64,000 nucleotides of DNA, taken from Pelosinus fermentans DSM 17108 (GTDB lineage: Bacteria > Bacillota > Negativicutes > DSM-13327). The notes under the pieces are model-generated. The model searched no databases. It was given only the letters and a program-made list of their open reading frames with translations, and had not been told where the DNA came from. Shown piece by piece: positions 18,122 through 25,573 of this stretch; positions within the stretch are counted from its first letter, which is position 1; every line of letters starts with the position of its first letter. Location of the stretch: positions 123,501-187,500 of the forward strand of contig NZ_AKVN02000001.1 of assembly GCF_000271485.2 (NCBI RefSeq), given 5' to 3'. A program made the translations under genes and the position numbers.

Positions 18122-18769
18122 TTATACTTGTTTTTTACCATACGGCTTAAATTTCCTTAAAAATTCATCCATTTCATCAGAGGATAATAAGACAGGGTCT
18201 CCTACACACCTTGCTTTATAATAAATTTGGGCAACAAATTCAATTTCTTCTGCTGTGTCAAATGCATACTCAATGGTTTCGCCAATTGCCAGTAATCCAT
18301 GATTAGCAAGTAATACCGCATATCGGTCCTGTATATATTCAAAAGCTGCCTGTGATAATTCCTCGCTGCCAAATAATTTGTAAGGTGCACACCGTACATC
18401 TTTTCCAGCATATCCAATTAAGTAATGAACCGGCTCAATCTTCCAATGAAGGGCCGCCAAAATACTACAGTAAATCGAATGCGCATGCAAAACTGCACCG
18501 ACTTCATCCCTTTTCTGATAAAAAATGCGATGCATAGAATATTCACTGGAAGGATTGCGGTCCCCGTCTACTTTCGTACCGTTAAGATCTAAAACCACAA
18601 CATCCTTCGGTGTAGTTTTAAAATAATCCAATCCGCTGGGACTAATTGCCATAAGTCCTTCTGCTTTATTAAAAATACTAATATTACCTCCAGTTCCTTT
18701 TGTCAAACCATGAGTAATAAGCTTTTGTCCATATTCCACAATAAGCTCTCGTTCCTTTTCTAAAATCAT
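18122..18769 (-). CDS. Class II aldolase/adducin family protein (L-fuculose-phosphate aldolase-like)
   Basis: 215 residues, the usual length for FucA-type aldolases. Zinc-binding histidines are visible in AVLHAHSIYCS and in LLANHGLLAIG, and the substrate-binding GTGGNIS and SPSG motifs are near residues 25 and 45. It probably cleaves or forms a ketose 1-phosphate using dihydroxyacetone phosphate, but related enzymes act on methylthioribulose 1-phosphate, so the substrate is open. The ATG at 18769 follows GGGAGGAAAAATT; an in-frame ATG 15 bases upstream overlaps that site. The leader contains a motif shared with mnmE. Confidence 0.85.
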   Translation of the reverse strand: MILEKERELIVEYGQKLITHGLTKGTGGNISIFNKAEGLMAISPSGLDYFKTTPKDVVVLDLNGTKVDGDRNPSSEYSMHRIFYQKRDEVGAVLHAHSIYCSILAALHWKIEPVHYLIGYAGKDVRCAPYKLFGSEELSQAAFEYIQDRYAVLLANHGLLAIGETIEYAFDTAEEIEFVAQIYYKARCVGDPVLLSSDEMDEFLRKFKPYGKKQV

Positions 18770-18794
18770 AATTTTTCCTCCCATAATAATTTAC

Positions 18795-18839
18795 TATACT
18801 CTCGAAAAACATCCTATAGCATAATCAGGAAAAGGATGA
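18795..18839 (-). promoter_or_regulatory. Leader/promoter motif shared with the mnmE upstream region (copy A)
   Basis: Minus-strand order: TCATCCTTTTCCTG, GCTATAGGATG, TTTTTCGAGAGTATA, ending about 25 bases before the aldolase start. The same three blocks occur in the same order at 36118-36169 before mnmE. TATAGGAT could be a weak -10 element. Function unknown. Confidence 0.5.
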
Positions 18840-18943
18840 TCATGACTATAAGCGTAGGCTAAAAAGGTTGAAGTATTATTCTTTACCGGGCCAAAATGAG
18901 ACTCTCTAAAGACTATGGATTAGCCCAATAGTCAAATCCTTAT

Positions 18944-18987
18944 AAAAATGGAGCGCCACAAATTTATTTGTATGGCACTCCATTTTT
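18944..18987 (-). terminator. Terminator after the bactofilin gene
   Basis: AAAAATGGAGcGCCAcAAAT pairs with ATTTGTaTGGCaCTCCATTTTT with few mismatches. It ends right at the bactofilin stop codon (18989). Confidence 0.8.
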
Positions 18988-18988
18988 C

Positions 18989-19387
18989 CTACTGCTTTTT
19001 TGCTATATTTTTCTTATTGGCAGGATCTTCGCCACCAGCACGCATTTCACACCCGCCTTTAAAAATTGCGCCTTCGCCAACACTCAATATCCCCGCTTTA
19101 ATATCTCCATAAATCTGCGAACTTGGTAGTAACTCTAGTTTTTCGCTAATATCAATATTGCCATATACAATACCAGCAATGGTAGCATTCATACCTTTGC
19201 ACTGAGCCGTTACTTTCGCATTTTCTCCTATAACAATGCTGCCTGTGGTATTAATATCACCCTCGAATTGCCCATCAATGCGTAATGCACCTTTACCAGT
19301 GATCGTTCCCTTCATTATTGTATCCTTACCAATAATGGTTTCAATCTCACCTGCATAGCTAGTTGCTTTTTTATTACTACCAAACAT
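18989..19387 (-). CDS. Bactofilin (polymer-forming cytoskeletal protein)
   Basis: 132 residues with the central beta-helical bactofilin domain (about 20-110), seen as regular repeats built on G-x-I/A positions: TGKGALRIDGQFEGDINTTG, then AKVTAQCKGMNATIAGIVYGNI. Bactofilins self-assemble without nucleotide into filaments at the membrane and often recruit peptidoglycan-modifying enzymes. The immediately upstream gene encodes an M23 peptidase, a pairing seen in many bacteria and consistent with local wall remodelling. A lower-complexity Lys-rich tail ends the protein. Confidence 0.9.
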   Translation of the reverse strand: MFGSNKKATSYAGEIETIIGKDTIMKGTITGKGALRIDGQFEGDINTTGSIVIGENAKVTAQCKGMNATIAGIVYGNIDISEKLELLPSSQIYGDIKAGILSVGEGAIFKGGCEMRAGGEDPANKKNIAKKQ

Positions 19388-19447
19388 ATTGCACGCTCCT
19401 GTAATAGTATCTACTCGTCTTTAAATCTTTAAATACCATCATTTATT

Positions 19448-20371
19448 TTAATTTAAGAAAGTAGTAGGATTAACAGCAGTACCATTGACCCTGACTTCAT
19501 AATGACAATGAGGTCCTGTACTCGCTCCTGTATTACCAAGATAAGCAATCACTTCGCCTTTCTTTACTGTTTGACCAACACGTACTAACAATTTGGAGTT
19601 ATGTCCATATACAGTTGAAATTCCATTTCCATGACTAATCTGTACCATGTTACCATACCCACCATACCATTCACTCTGCACGACTTCACCATCAGCAGTT
19701 GCAACAATGGGTGTGCCTACACTATTGGCAATATCAATCCCGGGATGAAAATCGCTTCCACCGCCGAAAGGAGAATTACGCCAACCGAAACGAGATGTAA
19801 CGTCTCCGCCTGTCGGCCAAATAGAAGGGGTAACCGCTATTCTGGCTTGCTTGTCCAACAAAGCCTGCTTCAATTCATTCAGGCTTTGTTCTCTTACTGA
19901 AATGGCAGCCTGTAAATCTTGCACAGTATTCTTTATAGTACCGATATCAGGCTGTACCGGTCCCCCTTGTCCAGTATAAGTAGCTGAAGGTCGCACCAAA
20001 CCAGCACGGGATGTAGCCGTTGTATCTTCATTATTAACAATACGTCTTATTTCTGCATCCAGAGAGTTTAATCTTTCCATATCTGATTTTAAACTGGCAG
20101 TTGTTTTGGCCAGCTCTTCAATTTCTTTACTTTGTACTCCATTATCTTGACGCAATGTCTCCAGCTCGGCTTTCTCGACATTAGCTGTATGAATTGCATA
20201 TCGATAATTAATAAAACTTCCTATGGAAAAGACAATAAGCAAACATAAAAAAGAAACAGCATATTTTACTGCTACAATAGGTATTCTGATCCTACGTACT
20301 GCTTGTCCCTGATGGGGTACAATCATTAAAGTATACTCTCTTCGATCTGGCTTACTTTCTTTTTTAATCAA
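19448..20371 (-). CDS. Membrane-anchored M23 peptidoglycan endopeptidase
   Basis: 307 residues: a basic cytoplasmic head, one transmembrane segment at about 33-53, a coiled coil (about 60-115), a linker, and a C-terminal LytM/M23 domain (about 200-305). Zinc ligands are visible in HPGIDIA (HxxxD) and HCHYEV (HxH). It should cleave stem-peptide cross-links on the outer face of the membrane. The start is TTG, 9 bases after AGGAG. It lies 60 bases ahead of the bactofilin gene and is probably cotranscribed with it. The head domain could contact bactofilin filaments, which is inference. Confidence 0.88.
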   Translation of the reverse strand: MIKKESKPDRREYTLMIVPHQGQAVRRIRIPIVAVKYAVSFLCLLIVFSIGSFINYRYAIHTANVEKAELETLRQDNGVQSKEIEELAKTTASLKSDMERLNSLDAEIRRIVNNEDTTATSRAGLVRPSATYTGQGGPVQPDIGTIKNTVQDLQAAISVREQSLNELKQALLDKQARIAVTPSIWPTGGDVTSRFGWRNSPFGGGSDFHPGIDIANSVGTPIVATADGEVVQSEWYGGYGNMVQISHGNGISTVYGHNSKLLVRVGQTVKKGEVIAYLGNTGASTGPHCHYEVRVNGTAVNPTTFLN

Positions 20372-20458
20372 GAATCTTGGCTCCTTTTCTGGAAAATATT
20401 TCTATATATTTTAAACATATTTTATATTCGCCTTTTATCTAAGAAGTCCTGCTTATTT

Positions 20459-20971
20459 TTAATTTTTAATTTTGATAGCTTGCGCTACCGCTTGTTTTTC
20501 CTCATCTGTCAACAAATAAGAAGAAACTCCTGAAACGATTGGTTTGGAATATGTACGAAATTCATTACGTCCATAAATGCTGGAAATTACAAGACCATTA
20601 TTATAAGAATCTAAAAGTGCAATGGCAAAACTTAGATCACTGCCTACATCTTCAAAAGCATTAAACCGAACAAGGGCTACCTTTTGTACACAATCTTTTG
20701 CTATTTTTTCTAATCGCTTGCAATCTTCAGATAGGGTATCCACTTTCCCCACAACATGCTTTACTTCTTCAATATGTGAAATTAGCAGTTTCTCTAAGTT
20801 TTCCCCATCTACCCCCTGCATCATTCTACGATATTTCTTATTCATTTTGCCAAGTCTTATATTAATACTTATAAAGACAAACAATGCTAATAAAATCATT
20901 ACTGTCATACCTAATAATACATACTGTAAATTGTTCATAACCAGATTTGATACTTGTGTTGCATAATCCAT
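20459..20971 (-). CDS. DUF4446 family membrane protein
   Basis: 170 residues. One N-terminal transmembrane helix (about 17-37) is followed by a coiled coil (about 40-95) and a conserved globular part with VRFNAFEDVGSDLSFAIALLDSYNNG and SSIYGRNEFRTYSKP. This is the DUF4446 signature found near parB/spo0J in clostridia and Negativicutes. Function is unknown. The ATG follows GAAAGGTATGATGAA and the gene is followed at 88 bases by the M23 peptidase. Confidence 0.82.
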   Translation of the reverse strand: MDYATQVSNLVMNNLQYVLLGMTVMILLALFVFISINIRLGKMNKKYRRMMQGVDGENLEKLLISHIEEVKHVVGKVDTLSEDCKRLEKIAKDCVQKVALVRFNAFEDVGSDLSFAIALLDSYNNGLVISSIYGRNEFRTYSKPIVSGVSSYLLTDEEKQAVAQAIKIKN

Positions 20972-21012
20972 TTCATCATACCTTTCAACTTACACTTAAA
21001 TTTTTACACCGG

Positions 21013-21684
21013 TTATAAAGACGCAAGAATTGCAGCAACCGGAATTGCAGGCAGTAAATTAGCTACTTTGATTGTTTTTATTTCTAGCATTAGTAAACTA
21101 ATACCCATGATAAGCAAACCACCCACTGCTGACATTTCAATAATCATCTTATCGGCTATCATACCGCTAAGGCTGCTTGCCAGTAAGGTAATCGAACCTT
21201 GGTATAGTAAAATAGATACACTCGATAAGGCCACACCTATCCCCAGCCCTGATGCAAAGACGGCTGAAGCGACAGCATCCAGCATCGACTTTGCATACAA
21301 AGTACTAGCATCTCCCGTTAGCCCTTCTTGTATTGAGCCAACAATTGCCATTGCTCCTATACAAAATACTAAACTTCCTGTAATAAAACCTTCACCAACA
21401 CTGCCATGTTTACTACCTGCCTTTAATGTTAACCATTCACCAAAATTCGACAACCATTTATCAATGTTCAAAAACTCACCAAGCAAACCGCCAATTACTA
21501 CACTCAATATGACGATCAATATATTTTGTGTCTTTAAAGCCATTTGTAAACCAATTAGACCAACAGCTAAAGCTAATCCGTGCATTAGTGTATGTTGATA
21601 GCGCTGAGAAAGCCGCTGCTTTAATGCTAAACCAATAATTGCCCCACCAAGTACAGCTGCTGCATTAACTAAGGTACCCTTCAT
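21013..21684 (-). CDS. DUF554 family membrane protein
   Basis: About 223 residues with six or seven hydrophobic segments. GTLVNAAAVLGGAIIGLALK at the N-terminus and SVGEGFITGSLVFCIGAMAIVGSIQEGL mid-protein match DUF554 (YdfK/YqgA-like) integral membrane proteins, whose role is not established. I start at ATG 21684, preceded by GGGAGGGGGAAG; the extended frame to 21741 has no ribosome-binding site. The 3' end is close to the DUF4446 gene. Confidence 0.82.
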   Translation of the reverse strand: MKGTLVNAAAVLGGAIIGLALKQRLSQRYQHTLMHGLALAVGLIGLQMALKTQNILIVILSVVIGGLLGEFLNIDKWLSNFGEWLTLKAGSKHGSVGEGFITGSLVFCIGAMAIVGSIQEGLTGDASTLYAKSMLDAVASAVFASGLGIGVALSSVSILLYQGSITLLASSLSGMIADKMIIEMSAVGGLLIMGISLLMLEIKTIKVANLLPAIPVAAILASL

Positions 21685-21779
21685 CTTCTTCTTCCCCCTC
21701 CCTTCCCGCATCTTTACTGAAATCTTGACTTGCATGGACAAAACACTACGCGCCCTTTAAAAAACCGATAAAGCGAATG

Positions 21780-22026
21780 GAACTACAAAGACGCAAAGGA
21801 CACAAAGGGGTTTTATTTATTTTTTTGTGCACTCCTTTGTGTGCCGCGTTAGCGGTATTGTGCCTTTGTGGTTCAATGTTTTACTCCAAAAAAGCGATCT
21901 TTACATTTCTTCGCGACCTTCATGGTTAACTACTTTTTCTGCTTATACTTTCCAGGTTATTGATAGAGAGCGAAGGACGCAAAAGATACGCAAGGTAAAA
22001 ATCCCTAAGCGTTCCCTTTGCGCCAT
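21780..22026. repeat. Intergenic palindromic repeat of the ACGCAAAGG / CCTTTGTG type
   Basis: This 343-base gap between DUF554 and hydF has no gene. Instead 21780-21809 (gaactacaaagacgcaaagg, then acacaaaggg) and 21833-21874 (cctttgtgtg ... tgcctttgtggttc) form an interrupted inverted repeat, with an inner ccgc-gtta-gcgg hairpin on the right. A second, degenerate unit follows at about 21971-22026 (gcgaaggacgcaaaagatacgcaagg ... cctttgcgcc). The vocabulary resembles dispersed REP-like elements of several anaerobes; a related element lies at 47084-47167. Confidence 0.65.
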
Positions 22027-22084
22027 TTGATTGTTCATTTTGCTATTGCTTTAATACGAATTGCATTTCATTTTATCATATTAT

Positions 22085-23314
22085 TTAATTTAATTCACTC
22101 AAAATTCTTTGTATATGAGGGAATGGCTCTAACGCTTGTTCTAAAATTCCATTTATATAAGCAATCAAAATTCCATAATTCACTACCGGTACCGCTTTAG
22201 TTGAGACTTCAGAAAGGCGATGAAGCATTTCCTTACGGTTTAACATACAAGCGCCACAATGTATAATTAAGCTATATTTACTTAAATCTTCTGGGAAATG
22301 ACTGCCTGCAGCCCATTCAAATTTTAACTCTCCGCCTACTTTTTCTTGCAGCCACCGAGGGATTTTAACGGTTCCAATGTCATCCGCCTGTTGATGATGG
22401 GTACAAGCTTCTGCAATCAAAACGGTATCCCCTGATTTTAACTTCTCAATGTTTTTAACACCAGACACTAACGTTTCCAAATCGCCTTTATGTCTTGCAA
22501 ATAATATAGAGAAAGATGTTAACATAACACCAGGTGGTGTCTCTGCCGAAACTCTCTCAAAAGCTTGTGAATCTGTAACTATTAATCTAGGTAGTTTGCG
22601 TAAATTTTCAATTGCCTGTTTTAGTTCTGTTTCTTTCACCACGATTGTCACACCATCATGGTCAAGAATATCACGGATAGTTTGAACTTGGGGTAAAATG
22701 AGTCGCCCTTTCGGCGCTGCTGAATCAATGGGAGTCACTAGAATTATTGTATCCTTGGCTTGGATGAGGTCCCCAATCACAGGCGGTCCCTGCCAACCTG
22801 GCGGAGCATAGGTAATAATTAATTTTTTCAATTCTTCAATACCCTGATTATTCTTTACACTAGTAGGCAGCAAGGGAATACTAAACTCCTTACTCCACTT
22901 CATTACTAATTCCGCTGCTATCGTAATTTTATCAGTTTTGTTTATGACTCCAACAATAGGTATTTTCTTTACCTTAATACCTTCTATTAAAGCTTTTTCA
23001 TACTGGGTTATGCCGCTTTCAGCTTCCAATACAATTATCACTAAATCCGCTTTATTTAATACGCTCATGGTGCGTTCTACTCGTAATGTACCAAGGCATC
23101 CGCTATCATCAATACCTGCAGTATCAATAATCATAACCGGACCAATTGGTAGAATCTCCATCGCTTTATATACGGGATCTGTTGTTGTCCCTGGAACATC
23201 TGATACTAAAGCAACTTTTTGGTTTGTCAGTGCATTGATTAAACTAGATTTGCCTGCATTACGCCTTCCTAAAATTGCAATGTGCAAACGTGATGCTTTT
23301 GGTGTTTCCTGCAT
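22085..23314 (-). CDS. hydF: [FeFe]-hydrogenase maturation GTPase HydF
   Basis: 409 residues. The N-terminal GTPase domain shows Walker A GRRNAGKSSLIN (about 16-27), switch motif PGTTTDPV, DTAG and NKTD. The C-terminal part holds the HydF cluster ligands: CTHH (near 305) and HCGAC near 355, which bind a 4Fe-4S cluster. HydF is the scaffold on which the diiron subcluster of [FeFe]-hydrogenase is assembled by HydE and HydG, neither of which is in this window. The start ATG follows AAAGGAGAATTAAC. It implies an H2-metabolising anaerobe. Confidence 0.93.
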   Translation of the reverse strand: MQETPKASRLHIAILGRRNAGKSSLINALTNQKVALVSDVPGTTTDPVYKAMEILPIGPVMIIDTAGIDDSGCLGTLRVERTMSVLNKADLVIIVLEAESGITQYEKALIEGIKVKKIPIVGVINKTDKITIAAELVMKWSKEFSIPLLPTSVKNNQGIEELKKLIITYAPPGWQGPPVIGDLIQAKDTIILVTPIDSAAPKGRLILPQVQTIRDILDHDGVTIVVKETELKQAIENLRKLPRLIVTDSQAFERVSAETPPGVMLTSFSILFARHKGDLETLVSGVKNIEKLKSGDTVLIAEACTHHQQADDIGTVKIPRWLQEKVGGELKFEWAAGSHFPEDLSKYSLIIHCGACMLNRKEMLHRLSEVSTKAVPVVNYGILIAYINGILEQALEPFPHIQRILSELN

Positions 23315-23374
23315 GTTAATTCTCCTTTATTCGCAATATATTACTAATTCATATTGCATATCTTTATGTTTTAC

Positions 23375-23422
23375 AAAAAGTGTCAAATTATGTTTCACGT
23401 GAAACATAATTTGACACTTTTT
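23375..23422. repeat. 48-bp perfect palindrome centred on parS, at the 3' end of parB
   Basis: 23375-23398 and 23399-23422 are perfect reverse complements with no spacer. The central 16 bases (23391-23406) are TGTTTCACGTGAAACA, the parS consensus. The outer part (AAAAAGTGTCAAATTA and its complement) ends in a T-run on both strands and starts 4 bases past the parB stop, so it can also serve as an intrinsic terminator. Confidence 0.85.
23391..23406. promoter_or_regulatory. parS site 1 (ParB/Spo0J binding)
   Basis: TGTTTCACGTGAAACA is an exact match to the palindromic parS consensus. It would nucleate ParB-CTP clamps next to the origin and promote origin segregation and condensin loading. Confidence 0.95.
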
Positions 23423-23426
23423 ATTT

Positions 23427-24335
23427 TTATACTGCGAAGGTTCCTCGAGACTTACTAGGAGCCGGTGATTCATCACCACTTAAAACTTCAAGAATGCGTT
23501 CTAAATCTTCAGATGAAGAAAATTCGATTTCAATTTTGCTCTTGAATTTTCCTTCTTTAATTTTCACTTGTGTACCTAATATCATCTTAAGTCGATCTTC
23601 AGCTTCTGTCACAAAAAAATTTTTCTCTTCTACATTCTTCGGTTGTTGTTTTGCTGGTTTCTTTTTATCCGCTATTCGTTTGACTAATTCTTCTGCATCC
23701 CTTGCTGACAAATCATTTTCAATAATGATTTCCGCTGCTTCTAATTGAAGTTCGAGGGTTTCTAAGGCTAACAGGGGTCTGGACTGTCCCATGGATAATG
23801 TTCCACGTGAAACATAATCTTGTACCTTGGGATGTAAATTCAATAAACGCACCATATTCGCGATCACAGAACGACTGCGACCAATTTTTTTTGCAACTTC
23901 TTCTTGGGTTAAACGAAACTCATCCATTAAACGACGATAGGCAAGAGCTTCTTCAATGGCATTTAAATCTTCTCTTTGTATATTTTCAATTAAAGAGATT
24001 TCCGTCATTTCCCTATCTGTATAATCTTTAATAATAACAGGGATCTCTTTCAGACCTGCTTGCTGAGAAGCACGCAGTCGTCGCTCACCAGCTACTAATT
24101 CATAAATATTATTACTTTTTCGTACTACAAGGGGTTGCAATACGCCATATTGACTAATAGAAGATACTAATTCGAGCAATGCAGTTTCATCAAAGACCCG
24201 GCGTGGCTGAAATTTATTGGGAATAATTTCTGAAATGGATACATTCTTTATAAGAGACTCTGCATCCACTCCTTTTGAACTAGAAAACAAGGCATCCAAT
24301 CCCCGGCCTAATCCTCTCTGAGAATTATTATTCAT
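23427..24335 (-). CDS. parB: Chromosome partitioning protein ParB/Spo0J
   Basis: About 302 residues. The N-terminal ParB/sulfiredoxin-like CTPase domain shows LQPLVVR and the CTP-binding GERRLRAS. A central helix-turn-helix (EVAKKIGRSRSVIANMVRLL) reads parS, and a C-terminal dimerisation segment follows. The N-terminal RGLGRGLDALF motif, which contacts ParA, is present. Two or three start codons are clustered; ATG 24335 has the best spacing from AGAGGTG. It overlaps the parA stop. One parS is inside the gene and another just after it. Confidence 0.95.
   Translation of the reverse strand: MNNNSQRGLGRGLDALFSSSKGVDAESLIKNVSISEIIPNKFQPRRVFDETALLELVSSISQYGVLQPLVVRKSNNIYELVAGERRLRASQQAGLKEIPVIIKDYTDREMTEISLIENIQREDLNAIEEALAYRRLMDEFRLTQEEVAKKIGRSRSVIANMVRLLNLHPKVQDYVSRGTLSMGQSRPLLALETLELQLEAAEIIIENDLSARDAEELVKRIADKKKPAKQQPKNVEEKNFFVTEAEDRLKMILGTQVKIKEGKFKSKIEIEFSSSEDLERILEVLSGDESPAPSKSRGTFAV
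23799..23814. promoter_or_regulatory. parS site 2, inside parB
   Basis: TGTTCCACGTGAAACA matches parS with one departure from dyad symmetry at the degenerate position. It lies within the parB reading frame, as in many Firmicutes. Confidence 0.92.
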
Positions 24336-25086
24336 CATCAATCACCTCTTTAGCTAAATCTGTATACACTTCTGCCCCTTTAGATTTAGGATCATATCGA
24401 GTGATAGGCTGTCCATGGCTAGGTGCTTCACTAAGACGAACATTCCGGGGAATAATCGTTTGGTATACCTTATGTCGAAAATGATTTTTCACTTCATCTA
24501 CGACTTGAATAGACAAGTTTGTCCTGGCGTCAAACATTGTCAGAACTACCCCTTCCAAAGACAATGCCGGATTTAGATTCTTCTGAACAAGGGTAATTGT
24601 ATTCATCAGCTGGGATAACCCTTCCAATGCATAAAACTCACATTGAATTGGTACTAAGACGGAATTAGCGGCGGTTAATGAATTAATAGTCAATAACCCT
24701 AAAGAAGGAGGGCAGTCAATAATAACATAATCATAACTGTACTTCACTTTATCCAAAACCCTTTTTAGCTTCGTTTCTCGAGACATAATAGATACCAACT
24801 CGATTTCCGCTCCTGCCAGCTGAATCGTAGCGGGTAACAGCATTAGATTTTCAATTTTGGTTTGTAAAATAACGCCTTCAATCGGTACATCATTAACTAG
24901 CACATCATAAACAGACTGTTTCATCTTGGTTTTATCAAAACCAAAACCACTCGTAGAATTACCTTGTGGATCAAGATCCACTAATAATACTTTTTTCCCT
25001 AAATCAGCCAAACATGCACTTAAATTAACAGAAGTTGTTGTCTTTCCAACACCCCCTTTTTGGTTGGCAATTGCAATTACCTTCAC
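24328..25086 (-). CDS. parA: Chromosome partitioning ATPase ParA/Soj
   Basis: About 252 residues. The deviant Walker A KGGVGKTTT is at about 11-19, with DLDPQGN and the later DCPPSLG motif. It is a cytoplasmic ATPase that binds DNA as an ATP dimer, is stimulated by ParB, and in Bacillus also regulates DnaA. I prefer the GTG at 25086 (9 bases after GGGGTG, protein beginning VKVIAIANQKGG) to the GTG at 25098, which lies in that ribosome-binding site. parA and parB overlap by 8 bases. Confidence 0.95.
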   Translation of the reverse strand: MKVIAIANQKGGVGKTTTSVNLSACLADLGKKVLLVDLDPQGNSTSGFGFDKTKMKQSVYDVLVNDVPIEGVILQTKIENLMLLPATIQLAGAEIELVSIMSRETKLKRVLDKVKYSYDYVIIDCPPSLGLLTINSLTAANSVLVPIQCEFYALEGLSQLMNTITLVQKNLNPALSLEGVVLTMFDARTNLSIQVVDEVKNHFRHKVYQTIIPRNVRLSEAPSHGQPITRYDPKSKGAEVYTDLAKEVIDDE

Positions 25087-25124
25087 CAAGTAGTTCACCC
25101 CATATTCTCATTCATTTTTTAAGA

Positions 25125-25175
25125 AAGACTAAGGCACATGCCAGGTCTTTAGAATCCAGGACAAGCCTTAGTCTT
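25125..25175. repeat. Inverted repeat in the parA upstream region
   Basis: AAGACTAAGGC (25125-25135) and GCCTTAGTCTT (25165-25175) are perfect complements separated by 29 bases. There is no T-run on either side and no gene ends here, so it is not an obvious terminator. It could be a structured element in the parA leader or a protein-binding site. Confidence 0.4.
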
Positions 25176-25316
25176 CTACTTACAAACTGTCCTCTCGATT
25201 CTAATTTCTATAAGCTAATTCATTCCACACTCTAGAGACTATCTCCTGCCAAAAATGGCAGATACCCTCCGTAAATATACCATTATTTAACCAATTTAAT
25301 AATTATTTAAAAAACA

Positions 25317-25345
25317 TTGACAATCATTCGATTTTATATTATCAT
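25317..25345 (+). promoter_or_regulatory. Promoter of the metF/metH operon
   Basis: TTGACA (25317-25322) and TATCAT (25340-25345) are 17 bases apart. Transcription would begin just before the SAM riboswitch. Confidence 0.75.
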
Positions 25346-25365
25346 GAATTCCAATTTAATAAATA

Positions 25366-25470
25366 CTCTTATCTAGAGTGGTCGAGGGACTGGCCCTATG
25401 ACACCCAGCAACCGGCAGCAATGCAAATGGTGCTAAATCCAGCAGAATTCACGTTCTGAAAGATAAGAGG
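25366..25470 (+). ncRNA. SAM-I riboswitch (S-box leader)
   Basis: The P1 strands CTCTTATC (25366) and GATAAGAG (25462) enclose the conserved core GAGGGACTGGCCCTATGACACCC, AGCAACCGGCAGCAATGC, GGTGCTAAATCCAGCAG. The A-to-C change in the usual GATGAAACCC is a minor variant. When SAM is bound, P1 forms and the downstream terminator is released. Without SAM, AAGAGGAAAG can pair with CTTTCCTC as antiterminator. This puts metF and metH under methionine/SAM control. Confidence 0.95.
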
Positions 25471-25484
25471 AAAGAACGGATGAT

Positions 25485-25524
25485 AAAACAGCCTCTTTCC
25501 TCAAAGGAAAGAGGCTGTTTTATT
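25485..25524 (+). terminator. Riboswitch-controlled terminator before metF
   Basis: AAAACAGCCTCTTTCC (25485-25500) pairs perfectly with GGAAAGAGGCTGTTTT (25506-25521), followed by ATT. It ends about 50 bases before metF. Confidence 0.93.
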
Positions 25525-25573
25525 CATAGATTTTTATTCAAACTAATAAATTATAAATAATGTGAGGTTATTC

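Noticed and set aside
20954..21598. Plus-strand open frame of 214 codons opposite DUF554
   Set aside because: It is antisense to a well-formed membrane-protein gene with a strong ribosome-binding site, and shows low-complexity Ile/Ser/Pro composition typical of a shadow frame.
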